This document shows, piece by piece, positions 1 through 9,479 of a stretch of DNA of 33,192 nucleotides. Below the pieces are notes generated by a model. It had not been told where the DNA came from. It worked only from the letters and a program-made list of their open reading frames with translations, and did no database searches. Each line of letters opens with the position of its first letter. The first letter of the stretch is position 1. The stretch is from an uncultured Clostridia bacterium (GTDB taxonomy: Bacteria > Bacillota > Clostridia > TANB77 > CAG-508), in contig CALXCA010000025.1 of NCBI GenBank assembly GCA_944386685.1, positions 1 through 33,192 of the forward strand, read 5' to 3'. The position numbers were made by a program, and so were the translations under genes.

Positions 1-67
1 TTAAATCCCTTTAAATAGCTTTTAATCAGTAAATAGAATTTACTTTTTCTAATTATATTTTACTTTT

Positions 68-1879
68 TCAGTTGACCCCATTCTCAAAAATTTTATCAAA
101 TTCTTCTCCCTCAATCTTCTCTTTTTCCATTAATACTCCTGCAACTATATGAAGTTTATCCATATGTTCTGTTAAAATACTTACAGCTCTGTTATATGCT
201 GTTTCTATAATTCTTTTTACTTCTTCATCTATTAATGCTGCAGTTTCTTCTGAATAATCTTTCGTTTGTGCAAAATCTCTTCCTAGGAAAACTTCTCCTT
301 GTCCTCCTCCAAACATCACAGTTCCTATTTTACTACTCATTCCATATTTTGTAACCATATTTCTTGCAATTTGTGATGCTCTTTCTATATCATTACTTGC
401 TCCTGTTGAAATATCATTTAATATTAATGCTTCTGCAACTCTTCCTCCAAGAAGTGAAACAATATTTTCTTCCATTTCTGTTTTAGACATAAATGACTTA
501 TCTTCTGTTGGTCTATACATTGTATATCCTCCAGCCATTCCTCTAGGAACAATTGATATTTGATGTACTGGGTCTTGTGTTGGTAAATATCTACTTACAA
601 CTGCATGTCCTGCTTCATGGTATGCAACTAATTTATTTTCTTTTTCACTTCTTACTCTTGTCTTTTTCTCAGGTCCCATAGTTACTTTTACCATAGCATC
701 TTCTATTTCTTTCATTCCAATTTCTTTATAATTTCTTCTCGCTGCAAGTAATGCTGCTTCATTTAGTACATTTTCTAAGTCTGCTCCTGCAAAACCTGAG
801 GTGTTTTTTGCAATTATTTTTAAATCTACATCATCAGCTAATTTCTTTTTACGTGCATGTACTTCTAGTATTTGTTCTCTTGCTTTTACATCTGGACTAG
901 AAACAACTATTTGTCTATCAAACCTTCCAGCTCTTAATAATGCTTTATCTAGTACATCTGGTCTATTTGTTGCAGCTAAAATAATTACACCCTCATTATC
1001 AGAAAATCCATCCATTTCTACTAATAATTGATTTAATGTTTGCTCTCTTTCGTCATGTCCTCCACCAAGACCTGCACCTCTTTGACGTCCAACAGCATCA
1101 ATTTCGTCTATAAATATAATACATGGAGCTGATTTTTTTGCTTGTTCAAATAAGTCTCTAACTCTTGATGCTCCAACACCAACAAACATTTCAACAAAGT
1201 CTGAACCACTAATTGTATAAAATGGTACTCCTGCTTCTCCTGCAACTGCTTTTGCTAATAATGTTTTACCTGTACCTGGTTGTCCAACAAGTAAAACTCC
1301 CTTTGGAATTCTTGCTCCCATATCTGTAAATTTTTTAGGATTTTTTAAGAATTCCACAATTTCTTCTAATTCTTCTTTTTCTTCATCTACACCTGCTACA
1401 TCATCAAATGTTACTCTATTTTTTTCTCCTGCATTTACTAATCTTGCTCTACTTTTACCAAATGATAATGATTTAGAACCATTTTGATTATTTCCACTCA
1501 TCATTATAAACCAGAATATTAAGAATATAGCAAGTAATCCAAATGGCGTAAATAAACTTAATGCTGCTATCCACATAGATTCTTTTTCTTCTTCAAGAGA
1601 AAATGCTCCTGTTTTTAAATAATCTTGAGAATATGTCATAAAACTGTCTAAACTTGGAATATTTACTTCTTTTTCAAGTTTTGATTCTTTCATTTTTACT
1701 GTCGCATTTTTCCCATTAGATGAGATTGTTATTTTTTCTACTTCTCCATTTTCTATACTTGTTACAAGTTCTGAATAAGTTATTTGTGAACTTCTATTTT
1801 CCATTATTGATGTTAATAACACTATTACTATTATTCCTATAATTAGCCACATTGCTAATGTTTTAATTCCCTTTTTCAA
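68..1879 (-). CDS. ftsH: ATP-dependent zinc metalloprotease FtsH
   Basis: Membrane-anchored AAA+ protease that extracts and degrades membrane proteins and unstable cytosolic proteins as a hexamer. Of 603 residues, helix 1 is about 8-25 and helix 2 about 102-128, enclosing a small extracytoplasmic domain. Walker A GQPGTGKT is at 199-206, Walker B IIFIDEID at 254-261, and the zinc site HEAGH at 421-425. The arginine-finger region reads LLRAGRFDR where most family members have LLRPGRFDR. Length is typical of Firmicutes, with a short C-terminal tail. The start is a TTG codon, preceded at good spacing by GAAAGGAAAG; no better ATG lies upstream. The neighbour upstream is tilS, the usual partner of ftsH in Firmicutes, but here about 335 bases separate them and ftsH has its own promoter. 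Identification is secure. Confidence 0.97.
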   Translation of the reverse strand: MKKGIKTLAMWLIIGIIVIVLLTSIMENRSSQITYSELVTSIENGEVEKITISSNGKNATVKMKESKLEKEVNIPSLDSFMTYSQDYLKTGAFSLEEEKESMWIAALSLFTPFGLLAIFLIFWFIMMSGNNQNGSKSLSFGKSRARLVNAGEKNRVTFDDVAGVDEEKEELEEIVEFLKNPKKFTDMGARIPKGVLLVGQPGTGKTLLAKAVAGEAGVPFYTISGSDFVEMFVGVGASRVRDLFEQAKKSAPCIIFIDEIDAVGRQRGAGLGGGHDEREQTLNQLLVEMDGFSDNEGVIILAATNRPDVLDKALLRAGRFDRQIVVSSPDVKAREQILEVHARKKKLADDVDLKIIAKNTSGFAGADLENVLNEAALLAARRNYKEIGMKEIEDAMVKVTMGPEKKTRVRSEKENKLVAYHEAGHAVVSRYLPTQDPVHQISIVPRGMAGGYTMYRPTEDKSFMSKTEMEENIVSLLGGRVAEALILNDISTGASNDIERASQIARNMVTKYGMSSKIGTVMFGGGQGEVFLGRDFAQTKDYSEETAALIDEEVKRIIETAYNRAVSILTEHMDKLHIVAGVLMEKEKIEGEEFDKIFENGVN

Positions 1880-2214
1880 TTTATCACTTTCCTTTCAAAA
1901 TTTTATTCTAATAACTTTATTTTTCAATAAAATTTAGATGTTACAAATTTTTACATCAAAAACTATAGCATATATTTTTTTTATTTTCAATAGTTTTTTT
2001 ATGATTTTTTTGTGTCTTTTTTGTTACATTTCACTAGTTATTACGGATATTTCTAATTCATCAAATTTCTATTATTTTAGTCTTAGCCAATTTTAATTTT
2101 TAACTATTTCATACCTATGAGTAAAACTTTTTTATATATTATTACAGTATAACTTCCTTTTGAAAATAAAATTTTTATATTTAAAGTTTTATTCTCACTT
2201 TGATCCTAAGTAAC
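1880..2214. other. Gene-free spacer between tilS and ftsH
   Basis: Very A+T-rich spacer of 335 bases. The ftsH promoter (1962-1990) is the only element I can support. Arms AAAAACTAT (1958-1966) and ATAGTTTTT (1990-1998) could pair, but the loop is long and they overlap the promoter, so I do not call a terminator. No open frame with a ribosome site was seen. Confidence 0.5.
1962..1990 (-). promoter_or_regulatory. Predicted sigma-A promoter of ftsH
   Basis: On the minus strand there is a -35 TTGAAA (1985-1990), a 17-base spacer and a -10 TATAGT (1962-1967) preceded by TG one base upstream (extended -10). It gives a leader of roughly 75 bases before the TTG start of ftsH. Confidence 0.6.
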
Positions 2215-3216
2215 TTAAAATTCCATATTGTTTCCTATTGTATAAAAAGAAATTTTTTTATCTTTTACCATAACTTTTAAATTTTTATTTGGCATTAAAA
2301 ATTTATTTCCTATATTTTTCTTACACATTTTGATAATATCATCAATATTTATTTTTTCTATTCCATTAACTGTTCCAAATATTTTTTTTGTTGTTAATAA
2401 TATTAACCTATTTTTTATAACATTATCAAGTAAATTAAATTCTTTTAATTTTAAATCTATTTGATGTTCATTTTCTAATAAAACTATATTTTCAAATTCT
2501 TTTTGTGTTATTCTATCAAGAAATTCATCTTCACTAGATACAACTTCAGATAATCTAAATAATGTTTCTATAATATTAGGGTTGAACTCTTTTTTTATAT
2601 ATGGAATAACAATATTTCTTATTTTATTTCTTGTATATGTATTTTCAAAATTTGTCTTATCTATACATGGATTTAAATTTTTTTGTTTACAATATTCTTC
2701 TATTTCTTTTCTATCACATTCTATTAGTGGTTTTATAAATTTATTATTTCTAATTGGTTTTATTCCTTTTAATCCGGAAATTCCGCTTCCCCTAAGAAGA
2801 TGCATCAAAACAGTTTCTGCATTATCATTTTTATTATGTGCTGTTGCAATTTTATTTGATTTTGTTTTTTCTAATATTTCTTCAAAAAAATTGTACCTTG
2901 CATTTCTTCCACACTCTTCTGTTCCAATTTTTTGATTATTAGAAATTTCAATAATATTTACGTTTTTAGTAAAAAATTCTATCTGATTTTTATTACAATA
3001 CTGTTCAACATATTTTTGATCATTTATAGCATCTTGTCCTCTTATCATATGATTTAAATGACAAACATATATCTCAAATTCAAATTTATTTCTTAAATCT
3101 TTTAATATGTCTAGCATTGCAATAGAATCAGGTCCACCAGATACACCTAATACAATTTTATCTCCTTTTTCTATTAACTTGTATTTTTTTATTGTATCTA
3201 TTACTTTTTCTTTCAT
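2215..3216 (-). CDS. tilS: tRNA(Ile)-lysidine synthase TilS, short form
   Basis: ATP-dependent enzyme that attaches lysine to C34 of tRNA-Ile(CAU), changing it from Met to Ile decoding; essential in most bacteria. The PP-loop SGGPDS is at residues 26-31. The N-terminal ATPase fold is followed by a helical substrate domain including the stretch IDKTNFENTYTRNKIRN. The protein is 333 residues, against about 430-470 for E. coli and Bacillus enzymes, so the C-terminal tRNA-binding domain is largely absent, as in the compact Aquifex-type enzyme. The frame ends at a clean TAA and I saw no continuation in another frame. ATG start; the upstream GTAAAGGAATG is a usable ribosome site. It lies between dnaB and ftsH, with about 100 bases upstream. 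Confidence 0.93.
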   Translation of the reverse strand: MKEKVIDTIKKYKLIEKGDKIVLGVSGGPDSIAMLDILKDLRNKFEFEIYVCHLNHMIRGQDAINDQKYVEQYCNKNQIEFFTKNVNIIEISNNQKIGTEECGRNARYNFFEEILEKTKSNKIATAHNKNDNAETVLMHLLRGSGISGLKGIKPIRNNKFIKPLIECDRKEIEEYCKQKNLNPCIDKTNFENTYTRNKIRNIVIPYIKKEFNPNIIETLFRLSEVVSSEDEFLDRITQKEFENIVLLENEHQIDLKLKEFNLLDNVIKNRLILLTTKKIFGTVNGIEKINIDDIIKMCKKNIGNKFLMPNKNLKVMVKDKKISFYTIGNNMEF

Positions 3217-3320
3217 TATTAATTTTATTCATTCCTTTACTAAATTATAAATTTAATTATATCTTTATATATGTACTGTATTTAGATATAAGCTTTTTTC
3301 TAATCTATAAATTATCTTTC

Positions 3321-4658
3321 TTAATCATCAAATCTTTTTTCTATATTAACAAATTTTGTATAATTACCCATCCAATATAGTTTTACTGTTCCTGTTGAAC
3401 CAGCTCTTTGTTTTGCTATAATTACTTCTGCTATATCTTTTTCTGGACTTTCTTTATTATAGTAATCATCTCTATATAAAAACATTACAATATCAGCATC
3501 TTGTTCAATTGCTCCAGATTCACGTAAATCTGAAAGCATAGGTCTATGGTCTTCTCTTTGTTCTACTGCTCTAGATAATTGGGATAAGGCTATAACAGGA
3601 ACGTTTAATTCTTTTGCAAGAATTTTTAAAGATCTACTAATTTCTGAAATCTCTTGTTCCCTACTTCCTCCGCTTCTTCTATTGCTTCCAACAATTAATT
3701 GCAGATAGTCTATAACAACTAAACCAATATTCTTTTCTAATTTTAGTTTTCTACATTTTGTCCTAATTTCCATTATAGAAATACCTGGAGTATCATCTAT
3801 ATATATTCCTGCTTCAGAAAGTGGACCTATTGCTTCCGCTAGTTTTCCCCAATCCTCTTCATCTAATTTTCCTGTTCTAACTTTATTACTATCTACCATT
3901 GCTTCACTACACAAAATTCTGTTAACAAGTTGATCTTTTGACATCTCTAAACTAAAAATTGCTACAGGAACATTGGCTCTTAATGCCGCATTTGTAGCAA
4001 TATTTAAAGCAAATGCTGTTTTACCCATCGCTGGTCTTGCTGCAACTAAAATTAGTTCTGAGCCATGCAAACCAGCAGTCTTATCATCTAAATCATAAAA
4101 TTGTGTTGGAACACCTGTTACATGTTGTTTTTGGTTATATAGTTTTTCTAAATTAGTAAAACTTTCAACTAATACATCTTTAATTGGAGTATAACTTTTA
4201 TTATTTTTGCTTTGCATAATATCAAAAATCTTTTTTTCTGCTCCATTCATTATGTCTTCTATATCTTCTGTTTGGCTATATCCTAAGTCTATTATTTCAT
4301 TTGCTGTTTTTATTAAACTTCTAGAAATTGATTTTTCTTCAACTATTTTTATATATTTTTGTACATTTGCTGTTGTTGGGACTTTATCTGGCAAACTAGC
4401 CAAATATTCAAATCCACCAATTTGTTCAAATTTTCCCATTGTTTCTAGTTCGTCTTTTAATGTAATAATATCAATTGGTTCAGATTTATTATATAAATTT
4501 AATATAGCTTGATATATTGTTCTATTATCTTCTCTATAAAATGCTTCTGGTTTTAAAACTTCTACTGCAGACATTACTGCATCACTATCTGTAAGCATGC
4601 TTCCTAAAACAGCTTGTTCAGCATCTTCATCATGTGGTGGTACTTTTCCTATGTCCAT
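3321..4658 (-). CDS. dnaB: Replicative DNA helicase DnaB
   Basis: Hexameric 5'-3' helicase of the replication fork (DnaC in Bacillus nomenclature). The N-terminal domain opens with PPHDEDAEQAVLGSML (residues 7-22). The RecA-like motor has Walker A ARPAMGKT at about 207-214, a Walker B region VVIDYLQLI, and the C-terminal ADIVMFLYRDDYYN block. At 445 residues it is full length and has no intein. ATG start preceded by AGAAAGGGGC. It follows rplI and gdpP in transcription order, the widely conserved Firmicutes order gdpP-rplI-dnaB, with a 101-base gap after rplI. Confidence 0.97.
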   Translation of the reverse strand: MDIGKVPPHDEDAEQAVLGSMLTDSDAVMSAVEVLKPEAFYREDNRTIYQAILNLYNKSEPIDIITLKDELETMGKFEQIGGFEYLASLPDKVPTTANVQKYIKIVEEKSISRSLIKTANEIIDLGYSQTEDIEDIMNGAEKKIFDIMQSKNNKSYTPIKDVLVESFTNLEKLYNQKQHVTGVPTQFYDLDDKTAGLHGSELILVAARPAMGKTAFALNIATNAALRANVPVAIFSLEMSKDQLVNRILCSEAMVDSNKVRTGKLDEEDWGKLAEAIGPLSEAGIYIDDTPGISIMEIRTKCRKLKLEKNIGLVVIDYLQLIVGSNRRSGGSREQEISEISRSLKILAKELNVPVIALSQLSRAVEQREDHRPMLSDLRESGAIEQDADIVMFLYRDDYYNKESPEKDIAEVIIAKQRAGSTGTVKLYWMGNYTKFVNIEKRFDD

Positions 4659-4759
4659 TTGTTGCCCCTTTCTATAAGAAATATTAAATTTCTTTATTGA
4701 TATGAAGTATTAATATATAAAATGAATTATTAATATTTTAAATTATAAATATTTATATT

Positions 4760-5203
4760 TTATCCAATAACATCTACTTTTATATTTCCTATAATTCCTT
4801 CAAATAATTTTATTGGAACTGTATGCACACCTAAAGTTTTAATTGTCTCTTTCAAATCCACCTTTTTCTTGTCTATTTTTATATTATGTTGTGCTTCAAA
4901 AGCTTCTGCAATATCTTTAGCAGATACGCCTCCAAATATTTTTCCATTTTCTCCTGCTTTAACTTTTATTTTAAGCATTATTTTGTTCATTTTTTCTGCT
5001 AATTTTTTTGCCTCTTCTCTTTCTGTATCTTTTTTAAACTTTTTTGAATCATTCTGAGCTTGTAATTTTGCCATATTCTCATTATTTGCTTCTACTGCTA
5101 AATTTTTTGGAAATAAATAATTACGAACATATCCATCTGATGCGTTTATTATTTCATCTTTTTTTCCAACACCTTTTATATCTGCTTTTAAAATAACTTT
5201 CAT
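4760..5203 (-). CDS. rplI: Large-subunit ribosomal protein bL9
   Basis: Two-domain protein of the 50S subunit at the base of the L1 stalk, involved in frame maintenance. It begins MKVILKADIKGVGKKDEI, the normal L9 N-terminus, then the conserved GYVRNYLFPKNLAVEA, a long connecting helix rich in Lys and Glu, and the C-terminal domain. I chose the ATG at 5203 (147 residues) over an in-frame upstream ATG at 5257. It matches the family N-terminus, it has AGAGGATAG at proper spacing, and the longer version would run back into gdpP. It starts 28 bases after the gdpP stop and is almost certainly co-transcribed with it. Confidence 0.96.
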   Translation of the reverse strand: MKVILKADIKGVGKKDEIINASDGYVRNYLFPKNLAVEANNENMAKLQAQNDSKKFKKDTEREEAKKLAEKMNKIMLKIKVKAGENGKIFGGVSAKDIAEAFEAQHNIKIDKKKVDLKETIKTLGVHTVPIKLFEGIIGNIKVDVIG

Positions 5204-5231
5204 AATTTTCACTATCCTCTCAACTTTAAAA

Positions 5232-7247
5232 TTATTCTTTTTCCTCAAAATATTCATTTATCTTTTCTATTAACTCTGATTTTGCTTCTTCTAAAGTTTT
5301 ATTTTCTAATTGAGCTCCTGCTAAAGTTATATGTCCTCCTCCGCCTAATTTTTCTAGTATTAATTGTACATTAATGTCTCCTATAGAACGTCCACTAATG
5401 CAAATTTTACCATCTTCCATTGTTCCTAAAACAAATGATGCTGTTATATTTCCTATAGTTAATAATTCATCAGCGGCTTTAGCACAAATTAGGCTTGTAT
5501 CTTTTTCTTTAATATTATATGTAGATATGCCTATACTTTCTCTAATTAGTTCAGCATTTCTTACAATTTCAGAAATTTTGTTATAACTTTCTAAATCACT
5601 TTGGAACCATTTTTTTACCTTAATTATATCTACTCCACATCTACGTAAATATGCAGCAGCTTCAAATGTTCTTACACCTGTTTTAAATGTAAAATTTTTG
5701 GTATCTGTCATAATTCCAACATATAATGCTTCTGCTTCTATTTCTGTTAATTCAATATCTTTTTGTGTATATTGAATTATTTCTGTAACTAATTCTGATG
5801 CAGAAGATGCATATACTTCTTGGAATGTTAATATACTATTATCTATAAAATCTTCACTTCTTCTATGATGATCTATAACAACAATTTTATTTGTTTTTGT
5901 TAACAATTCTGGCTCTTCAACATAGGATCTTTTATGGGTATCTACAACAATTAATAATGTTTCACTATCAATTTGTGAAATAGCTGTTTCTTTATTAATA
6001 AATACATCTTTATATTGACTTTGTATACTTTCAAAAAAGTTTTTTATTGATGGAGTATTTATATTTGTAACTATTTTAGGAGATTTGCCCAAACCAACTG
6101 CCATTCTATAAAGTCCTAAAGCAGATCCCATTGCATCTGTATCTGGATTTGTATGTCCCATTATCATAATTTTATCATTTTCAGATATTAATTCTTCTAA
6201 AGCATGTGCAACAATCCTAGCTTTAACTTTAGTTCTTTTTTCTATTTCTTCTACTTTTCCTCCAAAAAAGATATATTTACCATCTTGTCTTATAACAGCT
6301 TGGTCTCCACCTCTGCCAAGAATAACATCCATTGCAGCAGAAGCAGATTTATATACATCTTTTTCTGTTTCTCCTTCATTTGATATTGCAATACTTAAAG
6401 TTAATTGTATTTTATCTTTACGCACAATTTCTTTTATTTCATCTAAAATTGCAAATTTATCTTCTTTTATTTTTTCTAAATTTTTTTGTTCAAAAATATA
6501 AACATATGTGTCTCTATCAGATTTAACTAATATTCCATTTGTTTGATTAACCCAATCATATATGATTCTTTCTACTTGTGCCATTAATTGTGTTTTTTGT
6601 TCTGCATCTACCCTTTGTGTTACTTCTTCATAATTATCTATCATTATAATTCCAACACATATTTTTTGGTCCTCATTTTCTTTTTCTAACTTATATTTTT
6701 CTGTTTCATCCATAAAATATAAAATTATCATATATTCTGCGTTTTTTCTTCTGTCATATTTTTTTGACTTTGCAAATTCTCCCTGAACTGTATATATCTT
6801 TTTTCCAATTTCTAATTGTCTTGTTACAGATTTTCTTTTTGGATTTTCACTTTTTTCTATCTCATCTTTTACATCAACTATTAAATCATCTAAATAATTA
6901 TTTATATCAACTTCTGCAAATTCATTCACAAATTTTGCACTTTTCCAAACTATGTTTCCATTTGTTTCTAGTATAACAAGAGGAATTGGTGAATTAATTA
7001 AACTACTTTTAGCTGCTGAATCTACTGTTAATATTAAGTCTTGTAGTTGCTCTGAAATCTCACTTTTTCTTTTGTTATTTGCAAAATATGTATAACATAA
7101 AATAGCCACATATAATATTATAGATGGTATAATTAATTGTGGCTTTATTATAGATATTAATATAAATAATATTAATATAATAATTAAATATATTTTTGTT
7201 CTTGATACTAAATTATCAAACATTTTTCTATTATTATTTTCAGACAT
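5232..7247 (-). CDS. gdpP: Cyclic-di-AMP phosphodiesterase GdpP (YybT family)
   Basis: Membrane enzyme that hydrolyses c-di-AMP to pApA and so controls turgor, potassium and wall homeostasis. Two N-terminal helices (about 19-35 and 39-56) are followed by a PAS-like domain (about 75-175), a degenerate GGDEF domain (about 190-320, ending GRGGDQAVIRQDGKYIFFGG) and the catalytic DHH/DHHA1 unit. Metal ligands appear as HTNPDTD (365-371), the Asp of VVDTH (436), DHH (459-461) and the Asp of TDT (about 515). GGGGH (635-639) marks the DHHA1 domain. The length of 671 is typical. ATG start with AAAGGAGAA upstream. First gene of the gdpP-rplI-dnaB unit, behind a strong promoter at 7272-7300. Confidence 0.95.
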   Translation of the reverse strand: MSENNNRKMFDNLVSRTKIYLIIILILFILISIIKPQLIIPSIILYVAILCYTYFANNKRKSEISEQLQDLILTVDSAAKSSLINSPIPLVILETNGNIVWKSAKFVNEFAEVDINNYLDDLIVDVKDEIEKSENPKRKSVTRQLEIGKKIYTVQGEFAKSKKYDRRKNAEYMIILYFMDETEKYKLEKENEDQKICVGIIMIDNYEEVTQRVDAEQKTQLMAQVERIIYDWVNQTNGILVKSDRDTYVYIFEQKNLEKIKEDKFAILDEIKEIVRKDKIQLTLSIAISNEGETEKDVYKSASAAMDVILGRGGDQAVIRQDGKYIFFGGKVEEIEKRTKVKARIVAHALEELISENDKIMIMGHTNPDTDAMGSALGLYRMAVGLGKSPKIVTNINTPSIKNFFESIQSQYKDVFINKETAISQIDSETLLIVVDTHKRSYVEEPELLTKTNKIVVIDHHRRSEDFIDNSILTFQEVYASSASELVTEIIQYTQKDIELTEIEAEALYVGIMTDTKNFTFKTGVRTFEAAAYLRRCGVDIIKVKKWFQSDLESYNKISEIVRNAELIRESIGISTYNIKEKDTSLICAKAADELLTIGNITASFVLGTMEDGKICISGRSIGDINVQLILEKLGGGGHITLAGAQLENKTLEEAKSELIEKINEYFEEKE

Positions 7248-7271
7248 AATTTCTCCTTTTTATACTATCTT

Positions 7272-7300
7272 AGTATAACTCTAAACTCACTGTTTGTCAA
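7272..7300 (-). promoter_or_regulatory. Strong sigma-A promoter of gdpP-rplI
   Basis: Minus strand: perfect -35 TTGACA (7295-7300), 17-base spacer, -10 TATACT (7272-7277). The start point would lie near 7265, giving a leader of about 20 bases that holds the gdpP ribosome site. One of the best promoters in the window. Confidence 0.8.
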
Positions 7301-7329
7301 GTTGTTTATATCTTCAAATTTCAACATTT

Positions 7330-7538
7330 TTGATAAATTTTTATATATTAATAATGAATAAATTTCGAATATGATTGGAGGAAATTTAGAATTTCTTAAA
7401 TTAATTTTATGGAAAATGTTCGCGTCGAGTGCTAGCGAGGACTAAGTGAAAGGGTGCCATAAAATTATTTTAGAAATTCTTATATTTCCGTATTGAGTCG
7501 AGAAATTTATTCATTATTAATATATAAAAATTTATCAA
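7330..7538. repeat. Palindromic MITE-like repeat, copy 1
   Basis: A 209-base nested inverted repeat between the 3' end of mgtE and the gdpP promoter. Outer arms start TTGATAAATTTTTATATATT and close with the complement at 7519-7538. An inner arm at 7389-7412 pairs with 7457-7479. The 44-base central loop (7413-7456) is clearly richer in G+C than its surroundings and contains GTTCGCGTCGAG and GCGAGGACTAAGTGAAAGGG. Bases 7405-7500 differ from copy 2 (12004-12226) at only two positions, although the outer arms differ. No open frame inside. It resembles a non-autonomous element or a mobile structured RNA; the family is not one I can name. Confidence 0.8.
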
Positions 7539-7548
7539 TACTTTGCAA

Positions 7549-8883
7549 TTAAATGTGCATAATTGCTGTTGCAATTTGGAAATATACTAAAATTGAGAAT
7601 ATGTCAACAAGTGTTGTTATTAATGGTGTTGCCATAATTGCTGGATCTAATTTCAATTTTTTTGCAAGCATAGGTAATAAACATCCTAATGCTTTTGATA
7701 AAGCTACAGTTGCTATTAATGTAAGTCCAATAACAATTGCTAATTGTAAATCATCATATTGAATCATTATTCTAATTCCATTTACAATTGCAAGTGTAAT
7801 TCCAACAATTATAGAGACTCTAAATTCTTTCCATAATGCTTTAAAAATATCTTTAAGTTCAATTTCATCTGTTGCAAGTCCACGAATAATTAATGTTGAA
7901 CTTTGTGAACCACAATTTCCCCCAGTTCCCATTATCATTGGAATAAATGCAACTAATAAAGGAACTGCCGCAAATGCTTGCTCATAATTTGTTATAATTC
8001 CTCCTGTTATAGCTGATGATAACATTAACACTAAAAGCCAAACTATTCTGTTTTTTGCATGGTGAAATACTGAAGTTTCAAAATATCCTTTTTCACTTGG
8101 ACTCATAGCTGCCATTTTTTCAAAGTCTTCTGATGTTTCATCTTGTAATACATTAATAGCATCATCAACTGTAATAATTCCAACTAGTCTGTTTTCTGTA
8201 TCTACAACAGGTATTGCATACATATCATATTTATCAAATAATTTTGCAACATCTTCTTGGTCTTCTAATGTATTTACAGAAATTACATTTGTAGTCATTA
8301 ATTCTTTTATAACTTGTTCTTTTTTTGATATTAATATTTCTTTTATATCTATAATTCCAAGTAAAACTCTGTTTTTGTTTAAAACATAACAATTGTATAT
8401 TGTTTCTGAATCAATTCCAATATCTCTAATACGTTGTAATGCTTGTTCTACTGTCATTGTTTCTTTTAAATCTATAAATTCTGTTGTCATTATGCTTCCA
8501 GCACTATCTTCTGGATATTGTAATAATTCATTTATTATTTTTCTATCTTTCGCATTTACAACTTTTAAAATCTTTTTTACTACATTTGATGGCATTTCTT
8601 CTATTAAATCTACTGTGTCATCCATAAATAGCTCATTTATTATGCCTTTTAGTTCTGTATCTGTTAAATCTTGAATTAATTTTTCTTTCATATATGGTTC
8701 CATATACGAAAATGCCTCTCCAGCCTGTTCTTTTGGTAAAATTCTAAATAATTTTACTACATTTTCTTTATCTAAGTCTTCTAAAATGGTCGGTATATCT
8801 GCACTGTTAACCATTTTTAATTTTTCTTTTAATACATTATATTTCTTTTCTTCTAACAATTTTTCTACTTCTTCTATTTCCAA
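7549..8883 (-). CDS. mgtE: Magnesium transporter MgtE
   Basis: Homodimeric Mg2+ channel gated by cytosolic magnesium. In order: an acidic N domain (about 1-130, repeats such as EDLDKENVVKLFRILPKEQAGEAF), a CBS pair (about 130-255, with SAGSIMTTEF and MTTNVISVNTLEDQEDVAKLF), a plug helix, then five membrane helices from about 280. The helices include the conserved pore segment MGTGGNCGSQSSTLIIRGLA. The 444 residues are typical. The start codon is TTG, chosen because GAGGGGAGG lies at good spacing and the N domain begins here. I looked for an M-box magnesium riboswitch in the 172 bases upstream and did not see one. Confidence 0.95.
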   Translation of the reverse strand: MEIEEVEKLLEEKKYNVLKEKLKMVNSADIPTILEDLDKENVVKLFRILPKEQAGEAFSYMEPYMKEKLIQDLTDTELKGIINELFMDDTVDLIEEMPSNVVKKILKVVNAKDRKIINELLQYPEDSAGSIMTTEFIDLKETMTVEQALQRIRDIGIDSETIYNCYVLNKNRVLLGIIDIKEILISKKEQVIKELMTTNVISVNTLEDQEDVAKLFDKYDMYAIPVVDTENRLVGIITVDDAINVLQDETSEDFEKMAAMSPSEKGYFETSVFHHAKNRIVWLLVLMLSSAITGGIITNYEQAFAAVPLLVAFIPMIMGTGGNCGSQSSTLIIRGLATDEIELKDIFKALWKEFRVSIIVGITLAIVNGIRIMIQYDDLQLAIVIGLTLIATVALSKALGCLLPMLAKKLKLDPAIMATPLITTLVDIFSILVYFQIATAIMHI

Positions 8884-8987
8884 TTGATATACCTCCCCTC
8901 AAATTTTTACACAATTTTGATTTTGAAATGTAAAAACTCTAATATTTAAAAATCAAATATTTTATTATTTGTTTTATATATTTTTAT

Positions 8988-9019
8988 TGCCATTTTGAGT
9001 TATATAACTTAAAATGGCA
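8988..9019. terminator. Hairpin between desulfoferrodoxin and mgtE
   Basis: Inverted repeat TGCCATTTTGAGT / ACTTAAAATGGCA with a 6-base loop TATATA. It sits 37 bases past the desulfoferrodoxin stop, so it probably ends that transcript, but no uninterrupted U run follows on either strand; call it a weak or Rho-assisted terminator. Confidence 0.45.
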
Positions 9020-9055
9020 TATTTTACTAATATAAAAATTTACTTTAATAAATAT

Positions 9056-9430
9056 TTATTCAACAACTTTTTTCCATAGACCATGTTTATTACAATATGC
9101 ATAAATTTCTGTACCTGGATGATAACAGAATTTTGCAACAGCTTCTTCTCCTGGTTTAAAATATATTGTTTTTTCTTTATTTTCATTTTTAAATGTTATC
9201 CACTCTATATAATGTTCTTCTTCCATTACATGATTTACTTTTACAATAATTTTATTATCTTTAACTTCATATGTTGGAACATGTTTTTCTACTGCTGCGT
9301 CAACTGAATTTGGCACTAATGTTTTCATTTCTTCTCCACAGCATTGAATTCCACCTTCACAATTACAATCTTTTAAAACTTTTACAATTGCACCACAATG
9401 TGCACATTTTTTAATTATTAATTCTTCCAT
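9056..9430 (-). CDS. dfx: Desulfoferrodoxin (superoxide reductase, 2Fe type)
   Basis: Reduces superoxide to hydrogen peroxide without making oxygen, a defence typical of anaerobes. An N-terminal desulforedoxin-like FeCys4 domain carries KKCAHCG and then QCCGEEM. It is followed by the catalytic SOR domain with its Fe(His)4Cys ligands: KHVPTY, VNHVMEEEHYIEWI and the C-terminal YCNKHGLWK. I prefer the ATG at 9430 (124 residues, starting MEELIIKKC). AAAGGATG lies about nine bases upstream of it, whereas the in-frame ATG at 9442 sits directly on that ribosome site. Single-gene unit. A perfect 20-bp palindrome lies 50 bases upstream (9480-9499). Confidence 0.93.
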   Translation of the reverse strand: MEELIIKKCAHCGAIVKVLKDCNCEGGIQCCGEEMKTLVPNSVDAAVEKHVPTYEVKDNKIIVKVNHVMEEEHYIEWITFKNENKEKTIYFKPGEEAVAKFCYHPGTEIYAYCNKHGLWKKVVE

Positions 9431-9479
9431 AATTTTCAACATCCTTTCTATTTTTTATATCAATATATTATTTGTTTTT

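Noticed and set aside
1..67. tRNA, rRNA or end of another gene before ftsH
   Set aside because: Only A/T-rich sequence without a cloverleaf, ribosome site or open frame; no RNA genes were found anywhere in the window.
4681..4759. Promoter or operator between dnaB and rplI
   Set aside because: Several A/T palindromes (for example ATTAATA...TATTAAT) are present, but none is paired with a credible -35/-10, and such palindromes are common in this composition.
8884..9055. M-box magnesium riboswitch for mgtE
   Set aside because: The spacer is A/T-rich and lacks the conserved paired blocks of the M-box.
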